Shown here: positions 1-7,672 of the stretch, one piece after another
How the letters are laid out: each line of letters starts with the position of its first letter
How positions within the stretch are numbered: position 1 is the stretch's first letter
Source: Lactimicrobium massiliense
GTDB lineage: Bacteria; Bacillota_I; Bacilli_A; Erysipelotrichales; Erysipelotrichaceae
Reading direction: 5' to 3'
Assembly (NCBI RefSeq): GCF_900343155.1
Contig: NZ_OUNG01000004.1
Span: 186,001 to 250,000, forward strand
DNA: 64,000 nucleotides
Translations under genes and position numbers: made by a program
The notes under the pieces: model-generated
What the model was told of the DNA's origin: nothing
The model's input: only the letters and a program-made list of their open reading frames with translations
The model's database searches: none

Positions 1-589
1 GGTTGCCGTAAAGCTGGTCGCGCTCGATAATCGAATCTACAAAGTGCAGATTCAGAGCCATCCTTGCATCCATCCAGGTCTCATTCTCCATAAGGCTTGC
101 CAGCTTATTTCTGGAAAGACCTGTCTTAATGGCATAAGCATTGATGATGGAATCTTTCACGGAATCCAGCATCTCGATAGCCTTCTGCATATCGTTATGG
201 TCACCGGATGCGATGGTTGCCGGGTTATGAATCATGATCATCGACACCGGACTTGCCTCCACGACATCACCAGCCATCGCAATGACGGATGCAGCAGAAG
301 CTGCGAGGCCATCAATCTTGACCGTAACCTTTCCCTTGTAGTCCCGGAGCATGTTGTAAATGCTCGCTGCCGCAAAGCAGTCACCACCCGGACTATTGAT
401 CCAGAGGGTAATGTCGCCAGATCCACTATTCAGCTCGTCTTTAAAAAGAGCCGGTGTGACATCATCGTCAAACCAGCTCTCACTTGCAATCGTTCCATCC
501 AAGAACAATGTGCGCTCTGTATTCTCACCTGCATCCGGATTATCCGGATCAGGCGCTTTATTCTTCACCCATCTCCAAAATTTATCCAC
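1..589 (-). CDS. Phage ClpP-like prohead protease (3' part beyond window)
   Basis: This is the N-terminal ~196 residues of a ClpP/S49-type serine protease, which in HK97-like phages processes the capsid precursor during prohead maturation. The visible motifs are INSPGGD, the LAASAAS stretch expected to hold the nucleophile serine, and IHNPA carrying the likely catalytic histidine. I place the start at a GTG at 587-589, which overlaps the portal stop by 8 bases and is preceded by a GGAAAGGGG ribosome site. The frame stays open to the window edge, so the C terminus and the expected major capsid gene lie outside. The portal-protease order is the standard head-gene order, which supports the call. 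Confidence 0.85.
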   Translation of the reverse strand, partial: MDKFWRWVKNKAPDPDNPDAGENTERTLFLDGTIASESWFDDDVTPALFKDELNSGSGDITLWINSPGGDCFAAASIYNMLRDYKGKVTVKIDGLAASAASVIAMAGDVVEASPVSMIMIHNPATIASGDHNDMQKAIEMLDSVKDSIINAYAIKTGLSRNKLASLMENETWMDARMALNLHFVDSIIERDQLYGN

Positions 590-1895
590 GAGAATTTTTC
601 CCCTTTCCAGCCTGATTGGCTTTCTTATTACTTATCTGTTTCTCAGATTCATCTCCGGTAGCAGTCTGATGGTAAGCGGCTCCTACTTCAGAAAGTTTCT
701 GCATGGTTCCGTTTACCATATGGACGTTGCCACCTTCTTCATCAGACAGAAGATCCATATTCTCAAGCTCCCGGACATCGTTCACCGACATGAATCCGTT
801 ATTGATGCCAGTTGCATATCCCTGCATCCGGCTTTCGTAATTTCCTCTCAGCAAACCATCCGCATTCATCTTAAAGAAATATTTCTTCTTTTCTTCTGGT
901 GAAAGCAATGCTTTATTCAGTCCTGTTTCAATCCGGATCATCCATGGCTGCAGGGTATACATAACGAATTCCAGGCCCTGTTCCTCAATGTTGGAAAAGG
1001 TCGCATGCTCCAGATCTCCAATCATATGCGGCGGGATTCTGAAAATACGGGCTATCTCGTCAACCTGAAACTTTCTGGTCTCAAGGAACTGACTGTCCTG
1101 CGGATTGATGGAAATCGGCTCATACTTCATTCCTTCTTCCAGAACAGCTACCTTGCCAGCGTTACGGCTTCCACCGAAGGTATTATTCCAGCTCTCCCTT
1201 AGCTTCTCAGGATCCTTGACCGTTCCCGGATGTTCCAAAACACCAGAAGGCGCTGCACCATTGGAGAAGAACTTGCTTGCATACTCATCACAGGCAAGGC
1301 TGGTTCCCAGTGCGTTCTTAGCCATGGCAATCGGACTGTAGCCGATCAAGCCATCAAATCCCAGCCCTGGTATATGCAGCACATCGTACGGAGTCAGATT
1401 GATCGTTTCGTTCTTCATCGTTCCGGCTTCATCACTCTGATGCGTGTACTGGTAATAAAGTCTGCCTTTTTCATCCCGATCCACAACCATCCGGTTAGGC
1501 ATCAAAGGATACAGGCCCAGCACTTCCCCTCTTCCATTTCGTAAAATCTGGCAGAAGAAGTTTCCCCACAGGAGCAAATGCGTCATGGCTGTCTCCCGGA
1601 AGATAAAACTTGTCATCTCCGGATTCGGCTCATCATGAAGGAGAAAGTACAGCGGATGATCCACAGCTTTCTCTTTTCCACCCGTATCTTTATACCGGTA
1701 CAGATGAAGCGGCAGACCGGCGATGGCTTCTGAGAGAACACGAACACAGGCATAAACCGCTGTGATCTGCATGGCAGAATGCTCGTTCACGACTTTCCCG
1801 GAGCTGGAGAATCCCATATAAAACTGATAGGAATCACCGGCCAGACTGTTCTTCGGTGATGCTCTTTTATGCTTGATATTAAATGGTCCCTTCAT
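582..1895 (-). CDS. Phage portal protein, HK97 family
   Basis: A 437-residue protein with the conserved features of HK97-type portals: an N-terminal region containing AVYACVRVLSEAIAGLPL, the central PYDVLHIPGLGFDGLIGYSP block, and RIFRIPPHMIGDLEHATFSNIE. It forms the dodecameric ring at the capsid vertex through which DNA is packaged. It lies 28 bases after the large terminase and overlaps the downstream protease by 8 bases, so the three genes form one packaging and head operon. Length is normal for the family. Confidence 0.95.
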   Translation of the reverse strand: MKGPFNIKHKRASPKNSLAGDSYQFYMGFSSSGKVVNEHSAMQITAVYACVRVLSEAIAGLPLHLYRYKDTGGKEKAVDHPLYFLLHDEPNPEMTSFIFRETAMTHLLLWGNFFCQILRNGRGEVLGLYPLMPNRMVVDRDEKGRLYYQYTHQSDEAGTMKNETINLTPYDVLHIPGLGFDGLIGYSPIAMAKNALGTSLACDEYASKFFSNGAAPSGVLEHPGTVKDPEKLRESWNNTFGGSRNAGKVAVLEEGMKYEPISINPQDSQFLETRKFQVDEIARIFRIPPHMIGDLEHATFSNIEEQGLEFVMYTLQPWMIRIETGLNKALLSPEEKKKYFFKMNADGLLRGNYESRMQGYATGINNGFMSVNDVRELENMDLLSDEEGGNVHMVNGTMQKLSEVGAAYHQTATGDESEKQISNKKANQAGKGKNSRG

Positions 1896-1923
1896 TTATC
1901 TCTCCTGTGTGCTGACAGCACAC

Positions 1924-3540
1924 TCATATAAAAAGCAGGCCTCGGCTGTCATAAACGCTTTCGGTCTGCTCGTGTCGGATGCAGCGGTCCAGTGCCATAA
2001 TGGCTGCAACCACTCCATCAATCTTGTCTTTCGATTTTGCTTTGGTTGGCTTAATATTGCCAGCCGGATCCTTTTCGATCACGACATTCCCACACATCCA
2101 TTTCATGATTGGATTGCTGCCATGGATCATATTGCCTTTCATTAACTGCTCATAGAATTCCCGGCTTGGCGGAGACATATCTTTATATCCCTGCCCGAAT
2201 GGAACCACAGTAAGTCCAAGTTCTGTCAGACGTTCCACCAGCATATTGGAACCCCATCTATCGAATGCGATCTCCAGAATGTGGTACTTATGGCTTAGTT
2301 CTTCTATCGTATTCTGAATGTACTGATAGTCGATGACGTTTCCCGGTGTGGCTTTCATGTATCCCTGTGCCACCCAGTTATCATACGGAATGCCGGACCG
2401 CTGAACCCGGAGAGGAATCGTATCCTCCGGCACCCAGAAGAACGGCAGCATGATATATTTTTCATCCTCTGTTCTTGGTGGAAACATCAGAACAAAGGCT
2501 GTGATATCGCCGGAACTGGAAAGATCGAGACCGCCATAGCACTCACGTCCTTCCAAGGCCCTCATATCAATCGGCTGGTTTCCCATATCGTAAATGTGAT
2601 CGGGAATCCACTGAACCGTGCTGCCACACCAGATACAAAGCCGCAGAGTTTTAAAGATGGATTCTTCTGCCGGATTGCCCTTGGCTTCGAGATACGCTTC
2701 CCGCATTCTTTCCATTGGAACCGTATATCCAAGCGAAGGATTCACCTTTTTCCAGTTCTCTTCATCCTCCCAATCTGCATCAATCGGCAGGCTATAAACT
2801 ACCGGATAGAAACTTTGATCCTTTACCTTTCCTGCAATCAGATCTAAGGCTCTGGTATGCAGTTCAAAGCAGATACTGTTCCGGTCTGTTCCGGCTGTGG
2901 TAATCGCCAGGTGCAAAGGCTGACGTCTTGCATCACCAGACCCTTTTGTCAGGACGTCCCAGAGCTTCCGATTCGGCTGGGTATGGAGCTCATCAAAGAC
3001 GAGTCCACTAATGGAGTAGCCATGCTTCCCACCAACATCGGCAGAGACAACCTGGTAATACCCGGCATTGGAATAATTCACCACTCGCTTTGTGGCCGTC
3101 ATAATCTTGGACCGGCGGTTCAGGGCCGGTGTCATTTCCACCATCCGCTTGGCAACATCAAATACGATGGAAGCCTGCTGACGGTCAGATGCAGCAGAGA
3201 ACACTTCTGCACTTGGCTCGTTATCCGCATACAGAAGGTAAAGTGCAATCGCCGCAGCGAGCTCTGACTTTCCCTGTTTCTTTGGAATCTCGATATAGGC
3301 TGTCCGGAATTGCCGGTAGCCATCTTCCTTTACAATACCAAAGATATCCCGAACGATCTGCTCCTGCCATGGAAGTAACCAGAATGGTTTTCCTTCCCAT
3401 TCACCTTTTGTATGTGGGAGCATCTCGATAAACTTTACGGCCCGGTCTGCTTTCTTCTGATCGTAGTGAGAAGTCGGTAGCATGAATTTGCATGGCTTAT
3501 AGTTTTCAAGCTTTGGATAATCTGCTGGTCGCTTCATCAT
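1924..3540 (-). CDS. Phage terminase large subunit
   Basis: A 538-residue packaging motor. The N-terminal ATPase shows the Walker A-like IEIPKKQGKSELAAA near residue 90 and the Walker B-like LVFDELHTQPN near residue 187. The C-terminal nuclease half contains GLDLSSSGDITAFVLMF and, near the end, KSKDKIDGVVAAIMALDR with the acidic residues expected for an RNase H-like nuclease. It is full length for the TerL family found beside P27-type small subunits. Its ATG overlaps the TerS stop by 4 bases, indicating translational coupling. Confidence 0.95.
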   Translation of the reverse strand: MMKRPADYPKLENYKPCKFMLPTSHYDQKKADRAVKFIEMLPHTKGEWEGKPFWLLPWQEQIVRDIFGIVKEDGYRQFRTAYIEIPKKQGKSELAAAIALYLLYADNEPSAEVFSAASDRQQASIVFDVAKRMVEMTPALNRRSKIMTATKRVVNYSNAGYYQVVSADVGGKHGYSISGLVFDELHTQPNRKLWDVLTKGSGDARRQPLHLAITTAGTDRNSICFELHTRALDLIAGKVKDQSFYPVVYSLPIDADWEDEENWKKVNPSLGYTVPMERMREAYLEAKGNPAEESIFKTLRLCIWCGSTVQWIPDHIYDMGNQPIDMRALEGRECYGGLDLSSSGDITAFVLMFPPRTEDEKYIMLPFFWVPEDTIPLRVQRSGIPYDNWVAQGYMKATPGNVIDYQYIQNTIEELSHKYHILEIAFDRWGSNMLVERLTELGLTVVPFGQGYKDMSPPSREFYEQLMKGNMIHGSNPIMKWMCGNVVIEKDPAGNIKPTKAKSKDKIDGVVAAIMALDRCIRHEQTESVYDSRGLLFI

Positions 3541-4010
3541 TCGTCACCTCCCAGCAGCTCATCCATCTCATCCTTCGTGCCTTTGCTTGCATCATCCGCA
3601 ATGATCCGGGAACGGGAAGCAGGCGTTAAACCGAACTGCTCGGCAAAGCGTTCCATCTGCTTCATATATTGCTGCGCGATAGAAACCTGCGGCACCTGCA
3701 TCCAATAGCCGGATGGTGTCCGGACTAAGGAACCATGCTCGGTGATAAACTCCTCATTCTCCTTCCATCTGGCATAAGCCTGACAATATCCGGCAAAGGC
3801 CGCCATATCAACTTCGGTAAGAATTCCCATCTGCTCCATCTTGGAAGCGAGCCTGTGCCATTCTTTCTTCGCTTCTTTTTCCAGCCACTTCGGACAGGAT
3901 GGTGCTTTCTTAGCTGGCTTTGGCTCTCTTTCATTTAACGCACGCTTTCCCGGATTTCCTTCCAGCTCTTTTAAAGCTGTCGGCTTTGGTTTTCTTCCTC
4001 TTGTTGCCAT
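3537..4010 (-). CDS. Phage terminase small subunit, P27 family
   Basis: A 157-residue DNA-recognition subunit of the packaging terminase. The basic N terminus (ATRGRKPKPTALKELEGNPGKR) is the hallmark of the P27 family, and SPAGRSRI-like PASRSRIIADDA occurs near the C terminus. Start at the ATG preceded by an AGGAAAGGAGG site. It is directly coupled to the large subunit. Upstream (4011-4183) there is no gene, only short inverted repeats and the boundary to the small-gene cluster. Confidence 0.92.
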   Translation of the reverse strand: MATRGRKPKPTALKELEGNPGKRALNEREPKPAKKAPSCPKWLEKEAKKEWHRLASKMEQMGILTEVDMAAFAGYCQAYARWKENEEFITEHGSLVRTPSGYWMQVPQVSIAQQYMKQMERFAEQFGLTPASRSRIIADDASKGTKDEMDELLGGDE

Positions 4011-4183
4011 AAGATCGCACCTCCTTTCCTGATTTTTTACAAAATAAAAAGACCTTTAAACGGGTCCCTGCGATGTTTCCTGTGACGAGAGACACTGCCT
4101 ATCGGCAGCATGTTCTGTCCCTCTCAATTTTTCACATTACTATAATAGCTGGTTTATCCAGGTAATGTGTCCAGCGTTTTACC

Positions 4184-4411
4184 TCACCCGAATTTCTTCA
4201 GCAGGGCCGCGTAAGCAAGCTGGCTTACTTCATCCTCTGGCTCAATGTCCCAGCCTCTGTCGTAGTTCAGTGTCCACTCGCCGTTGATCTTCAGCGTCAT
4301 CTTGATGATCCGGCTTCCTTCGATTCCGTAGGCCTCGCTCTTTTCATCCAGCGCCTTCACCCAATATTTCACTGTCGTTCCTTCAATGAGTAATGTTCCT
4401 TCGTTCCACAT
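4184..4411 (-). CDS. Small phage protein, DUF7678-like
   Basis: A 75-residue protein starting at MWNEGTLLIEG. The longer upstream frame is the translated promoter repeat and is not likely part of the protein. The ATG at 4411 has a GGAG site 8 bases before it. The motif NYDRGWDIEPED near the end is characteristic of a small family common in Bacillota phages and conjugative elements, which I recall as DUF7678. Its function is unknown. It is preceded 31 bases upstream by copy A of the 42-bp promoter-like repeat, so it probably has its own transcript. Confidence 0.75.
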   Translation of the reverse strand: MWNEGTLLIEGTTVKYWVKALDEKSEAYGIEGSRIIKMTLKINGEWTLNYDRGWDIEPEDEVSQLAYAALLKKFG

Positions 4412-4441
4412 GGTATGTTCTCCTTTGCTATGTTTTCCTTT

Positions 4442-4483
4442 GGCATGTACATATATCACTCTACCGGCCTTTGATAGCAAGTT
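4442..4483 (-). promoter_or_regulatory. Promoter-like repeat, copy A
   Basis: On the minus strand it reads CTTGCTATCA, an 11-base variable part, then AGAGTGATATATGTACATGCC. TTGCTA and GATATA are 17 bases apart, matching a sigma-70 type -35/-10 pair. The distance to the start of the small gene at 4411 is about 30 bases. It shares its fixed blocks with three other copies in this window. Confidence 0.65.
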
Positions 4484-4508
4484 GATTCTCATCTATTTTT
4501 TGCTTTAT

Positions 4509-4832
4509 TTAGGCTCTTTTGATTTCTGCAAACCAGTCGGTTGTCGGATGCTGTTCGCCGGTTGATTTCTCGATAACCATCCAGTCTTCATCGATGCTGC
4601 AGAGGTGCTTTCCGACCTTGATGAAGCGGATGTCTTCGTAGCCAGGCTTGTTGCAGCGGATGACCTTGGCGTTTCTAGCCTCGCCATCGTAGCTCTTGCC
4701 ATCCCAGCCGTTGAAGGTAAACCGTACCGTTTCCTTGGTCTTGGTGAAGAAGCACTCGTAATCTGCTTTGCTTAATGCAGTGTTGTAATCCTCAAATGTG
4801 AATGTGTTTCTAAGTTCTGTTGCCTTTGTCAT
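4509..4832 (-). CDS. Small hypothetical phage protein
   Basis: A 107-residue soluble, charged protein (MTKATELRNTFTFEDYNTAL...). I chose the second of two close ATGs, because AGGAGG lies 8 bases before it and only 2 before the first. It has mixed alpha/beta character with several Trp and Tyr residues and no recognised domain. It is preceded by copy B of the promoter-like repeat. Its position among small accessory genes between the terminase and the methyltransferase suggests a host-takeover or counter-defence role, which is an inference. Confidence 0.7.
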   Translation of the reverse strand: MTKATELRNTFTFEDYNTALSKADYECFFTKTKETVRFTFNGWDGKSYDGEARNAKVIRCNKPGYEDIRFIKVGKHLCSIDEDWMVIEKSTGEQHPTTDWFAEIKRA

Positions 4833-4874
4833 GTTCATGTCCTCCTGAAGCCTTCGCTTCGTTCCTTTTCCTTT

Positions 4875-4916
4875 GGCATGTACATATATCACTCTGAAGG
4901 CAGATGATAGCAAGTT
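4875..4916 (-). promoter_or_regulatory. Promoter-like repeat, copy B
   Basis: Same fixed blocks as copy A (CTTGCTATCA, then AGAGTGATATATGTACATGCC) with a different spacer. It lies 43 bases upstream of the gene starting at 4832. An AATAAAGCAAAAAA tract precedes both A and B, resembling an A/T-rich upstream element. Confidence 0.65.
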
Positions 4917-4964
4917 AATAACGCATGTTTTTTGCTTTATTTAAGCCTTTTTCTCACATTCTGA

Positions 4965-5444
4965 TCAGTTGATTTCAAAGGCGATTCCATCCTTCTTTTC
5001 CGGCTCTCTGGATCCAAAGCGACGGTCGTTTTCTCTTGTGATTGTGTAGAGGCCGGTCATCTTGCAGCCAAGATTGGTCAGCCCGTAAATGCCATCCATT
5101 AATGCAGTGCTCTGATCGGTAACTACAATCTTCTGAACCTTAGCAGCTCTCAGTGTCTTTACAAAATCTGCCATCTGATCATCCCATGGAAGATCATCTA
5201 CTTCGTATTCATCGGAACCGTTCTGGAGAGAGCGATCATATTGCACCAAGGCAGCATTCTCACCTGGTGTAAAAGGATATGGGAATTCCTTCTTCTCCCT
5301 CTCATCAAAGGCCCGGACGCCATCCCAATCGTCTGCTTTGATCATCGCATCCCGTTCTTCTTTCCTCTTTGCAGCCGCCTCGTTGTAGGCAATCGCTGTC
5401 TTTCTCATTTCTTCAAAGTATGTATTCTTTTCCATGGTCTGCAT
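4965..5444 (-). CDS. Small phage protein, DUF7698-like C terminus
   Basis: A protein of about 159 residues if it starts at MQTMEKNTYFEEM, 2 bases after the stop of the preceding gene. A second ATG lies 9 bases on. Residues 1-70 are highly charged and likely helical. The C-terminal part (FVKTLRAAKVQKIVVTDQST, then GCKMTGLYTITREN) resembles a conserved domain of small phage and ICE proteins that I recall as DUF7698. Function is unknown. No separate promoter repeat precedes it, so it is read with its upstream neighbour. Confidence 0.65.
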   Translation of the reverse strand: MQTMEKNTYFEEMRKTAIAYNEAAAKRKEERDAMIKADDWDGVRAFDEREKKEFPYPFTPGENAALVQYDRSLQNGSDEYEVDDLPWDDQMADFVKTLRAAKVQKIVVTDQSTALMDGIYGLTNLGCKMTGLYTITRENDRRFGSREPEKKDGIAFEIN

Positions 5445-5446
5445 CT

Positions 5447-5767
5447 TCACTTTCTTGTAATCTCTGTCCAGCCATTTCTCATCAGGTAATCCGCGATAAT
5501 TCCAAGTGTTGATCCAACAATGCCCTCCTTCATGAAGTCCAGAAGCTCGGTGCATTCTGGTAGAAAGGTGTAAGCAATGTCGCAGCCTTTTAAGAATTCC
5601 ATCTGGAAGATTCCGTTCTCATCGTTGTAGATCCGGATGCATTTTCCGAAGCTTCCGCCTTCATAGATTCTTCCAAGGATCAGCTCCTTGACGTTCCATG
5701 TCCAGCTCTCGCCTTCTCTTCTGATTGCGTGAATCTCGATGCCTTTTGTTGTCTTGAATGTTTTCAT
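5447..5767 (-). CDS. Small hypothetical phage protein
   Basis: A 106-residue protein beginning MKTFKTTKGIEIHAIRREG, with AGGAG 9 bases before the ATG. The longer frame upstream reads into the promoter repeat and is discounted. It is beta-rich at the N terminus and helical at the C terminus (LLDFMKEGIVGSTLGIIADYL). No family was recognised. It lies 2 bases from the next gene, giving a two-gene transcript under copy C of the repeat. Confidence 0.7.
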   Translation of the reverse strand: MKTFKTTKGIEIHAIRREGESWTWNVKELILGRIYEGGSFGKCIRIYNDENGIFQMEFLKGCDIAYTFLPECTELLDFMKEGIVGSTLGIIADYLMRNGWTEITRK

Positions 5768-5810
5768 GTCCGTTTTCTCCTGAGGTCCTTGCCTCTTTGC
5801 CTTTCCTTTT

Positions 5811-5852
5811 GGCATGTATATACATCACTCTGTGTGAGCATGATAGCAAGTC
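5811..5852 (-). promoter_or_regulatory. Promoter-like repeat, copy C
   Basis: It reads CTTGCTATCATG, a spacer, then AGAGTGATGTATATACATGCC on the minus strand. It differs from A and B at two positions that keep the TGTATATACA-type symmetry. It is 44 bases upstream of the gene starting at 5767. Confidence 0.65.
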
Positions 5853-6047
5853 AATTCTTCGCATATTTATGCACTTTTTTGATGTTTTAGTGCATCTTTT
5901 CTTCCGGTTACACTAAAGGCCTCAGCAAAAAAAGTGGCACTCGATTTTCCCGCATGGATAAAGGTGGAACGAGAGCACCTGGTAATTTCAAGGATTGGAT
6001 TCCTTTTCTTTTGCGTTAGGATAATTCCCGGTAATCAGGAGGCCATC

Positions 6048-6185
6048 ATGGAAGATAATCAGCAGAGCAACAAGAATGCATCAAATCAGACATTCAGCTG
6101 GGAGAACAAGGAAAGCAGCGAAAGCCGCACAGAACCTCTCAGCTTTGATGAACTCCGGGAGGTTATGGCGGAAATCCGCTACTAA
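6048..6185 (+). CDS. 45-residue hydrophilic phage protein on the opposite strand
   Basis: A short ORF beginning MEDNQQSNKNASNQTF, with CAGGAGG six bases before the ATG and a rho-independent terminator 18 bases after the stop. It is rich in Asn, Gln, Ser and Glu, and looks disordered at the N terminus, with a short helix (FDELREVMAEIRY) at the end. It is the only rightward gene in a leftward block. No family was recognised. The RBS plus terminator make it a credible gene despite its size. Confidence 0.55.
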   Translation: MEDNQQSNKNASNQTFSWENKESSESRTEPLSFDELREVMAEIRY

Positions 6186-6203
6186 GGCAGTAGCCTTACC
6201 TTC

Positions 6204-6225
6204 AGCGCCAGATCGGCGCTTTTTT
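6204..6225 (+). terminator. Rho-independent terminator
   Basis: A perfect 6-bp stem AGCGCC/GGCGCT with a 5-base loop is followed by six T. It ends the short rightward gene at 6048-6185. Confidence 0.8.
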
Positions 6226-6398
6226 CATTCTCCGGTAAAGATGAAATGGATGTAGTCCTTTCGGTGTTCTTCAATGAACATCACAAGATCGAAGTATTCC
6301 AATTCGTAGGCGATTCTCTGAACCGTAGGAACATCCAGCATGTTCGTTCTTCCCGTATCCCGGATGGCTAAGATCTCCTGTTTAATTTCTTCCGTCAT
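6225..6398 (-). CDS. DUF5049 family protein
   Basis: A 57-residue protein, MTEEIKQEILAIRDTGRTNM followed by a short acidic helix and EEHRKDYIHFIF. This pattern (IRDTGRTNM-DVPxVQ and EEHRKxY) is the DUF5049 family of phage and ICE proteins of unknown function. GGAGG precedes the ATG, and the start overlaps the end of the DUF4314 gene by 17 bases. Confidence 0.85.
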   Translation of the reverse strand: MTEEIKQEILAIRDTGRTNMLDVPTVQRIAYELEYFDLVMFIEEHRKDYIHFIFTGE

Positions 6399-6630
6399 GG
6401 TCAGCCTCCAATCTTTCGATCACGTCTCCGCCATCCAGCACTGCGCTAAGTCCTGAACCGTTATCCCATCGGATCATTACCGATCCCATGTCATCGACTC
6501 CAATGACCGTACCCTCGGTTCCAACAGGAGGCGCCTGAACATCATCCATCTGGATCAGCCGTACCCGGCAGCCTGCCGGATAAGAAGCTCGAATCCGTTC
6601 CACCTGTGCTTTACTCGGCATCCGCATCAT
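6382..6630 (-). CDS. DUF4314 family protein
   Basis: An 82-residue protein beginning MMRMPSKAQVERIRASYPAG. It shows the small beta-barrel pattern of DUF4314 (RVRLIQMDD, PPVGTEGTVIGVDDMGSVMIRWDNG), an SH3-like fold by inference. It is usually found beside DUF5049 in Bacillota phages and conjugative elements, as here. AGGAGG lies about 6 bases upstream, and the start overlaps the preceding gene by 20 bases. Function is unknown. Confidence 0.85.
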   Translation of the reverse strand: MMRMPSKAQVERIRASYPAGCRVRLIQMDDVQAPPVGTEGTVIGVDDMGSVMIRWDNGSGLSAVLDGGDVIERLEADHDGRN

Positions 6631-7423
6631 CGCTTGCCTCCTGTTCTGCCTCTTTGGCTTCTTTCCGCTTCTCTGCCCATTTAGCCGCATGGGCCTTGGC
6701 CTTTTCTTCGGTTGGGAATGCTGCAGATCCAGTCAGGTTTTCGAGAAGAATCTTTCTCGTGAGCTTGTACTCCGCTCCCTTCATCCCAAGCCTGAGCAGG
6801 AAATTCCGGAAGCTATACTTCTCGCTGGTGATCTCCTTTTCCTCTTTGCTTACCCGCGTTGCATTCTTAGCAAACTCGGTGACCAGCGTTACAAAGTCCA
6901 CGAAGGCTTTATGATGATCGCTGTCGATGGATGGGAATCCGTCAAAGGTGATCTGGCCGTTTTCTCTTTTTAAGGTGATGGTATCCGACTGAAATGCGTG
7001 CTTTAAGAGCTCCTGCTTGGTTTCAATGATCGTCTGGAGTCTATCGTAAGCCTCATCCGTCAGATCGTCTGGCAGGGAAAGGGATAACTCCATCGGTTCC
7101 TCCTCGTCTTCTGACTCCGGCTCAGGTTCCGCTTCTTCCTGTGGTTCTTCATCCGTAAGAACCGTGAAGCTGTTCTCTTCCGGATCATCCGTTTTCGTGA
7201 ATCCATGGTCTGCAAGGTAGGAAAGCATCGCTTCGGCTTCCTCCTCGCTGACGCTTTCGTCCATGTCCATGGTTCCGTCTCTCTGGATCTCAGCCTTTCC
7301 TTCCAGTACAAACCGGCATCCCGGCATTTTGTACTCTGGCTTCATCTGGAAGAATTCACCTGCGGTCTGCGCCAGTGCCTTTCTCTGTGACTTGTCGATG
7401 TTGAATGTGTAGCTTGCTTTCAT
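6611..7423 (-). CDS. Phage 'virulence-related' family protein
   Basis: A 270-residue protein starting MKASYTFNIDKSQRKALAQT, with AGGAGG 8 bases before the ATG. It has an N-terminal region of about 80 residues, a long acidic linker (repeated Glu/Pro/Asp around residues 85-110) and a conserved C-terminal part (SEKYSFRNFLLRLGMKGAEYK, then ILLENLTGSAAF). Databases often label this phage and ICE family a virulence protein, without biochemical support that I know of. Copy D of the promoter-like repeat lies just upstream. Confidence 0.75.
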   Translation of the reverse strand: MKASYTFNIDKSQRKALAQTAGEFFQMKPEYKMPGCRFVLEGKAEIQRDGTMDMDESVSEEEAEAMLSYLADHGFTKTDDPEENSFTVLTDEEPQEEAEPEPESEDEEEPMELSLSLPDDLTDEAYDRLQTIIETKQELLKHAFQSDTITLKRENGQITFDGFPSIDSDHHKAFVDFVTLVTEFAKNATRVSKEEKEITSEKYSFRNFLLRLGMKGAEYKLTRKILLENLTGSAAFPTEEKAKAHAAKWAEKRKEAKEAEQEASDDADAE

Positions 7424-7445
7424 GCGTTGTTCCTCCTTTTCTTTC

Positions 7446-7485
7446 GGTACTGTATAGATCACTCTGAAGGGCACATATAGCAAGC
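7446..7485 (-). promoter_or_regulatory. Promoter-like repeat, copy D
   Basis: The most diverged copy: CTTGCTATATG, a spacer, AGAGTGATCTATACAGTACC on the minus strand. It keeps CTTGCTAT and AGAGTGAT at the same spacing and lies 23 bases upstream of the start at 7423. Confidence 0.6.
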
Positions 7486-7516
7486 AAGTTTTCGCATAAA
7501 TAAAAGGTTTTTTGCA

Positions 7517-7672
7517 TTATTTTTTCGGATGCTTTTCTCGCCATTTCCGGAGATATTCTTCCTGCTCGCGGTCCTCTAATTCTTTGTCTTCATCCGAGAA
7601 GCAGCACACCAGAAGCAAGTTAAAAAGCGAGATCACAACTGTCACGGATGCCAATACACAAATCAGAATCAT
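7517..7672 (-). CDS. 51-residue membrane protein
   Basis: A short protein MILICVLASVTVVISLFNLL followed by a charged tail (EDKELEDREQEEYLRKWREKH). The first ~24 residues form one hydrophobic helix, so an N-in or N-out single-pass protein with a cytoplasmic charged tail is likely. Its ATG overlaps the methyltransferase stop (ATGA), implying coupled translation. No family was recognised. Confidence 0.65.
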   Translation of the reverse strand: MILICVLASVTVVISLFNLLLVCCFSDEDKELEDREQEEYLRKWREKHPKK

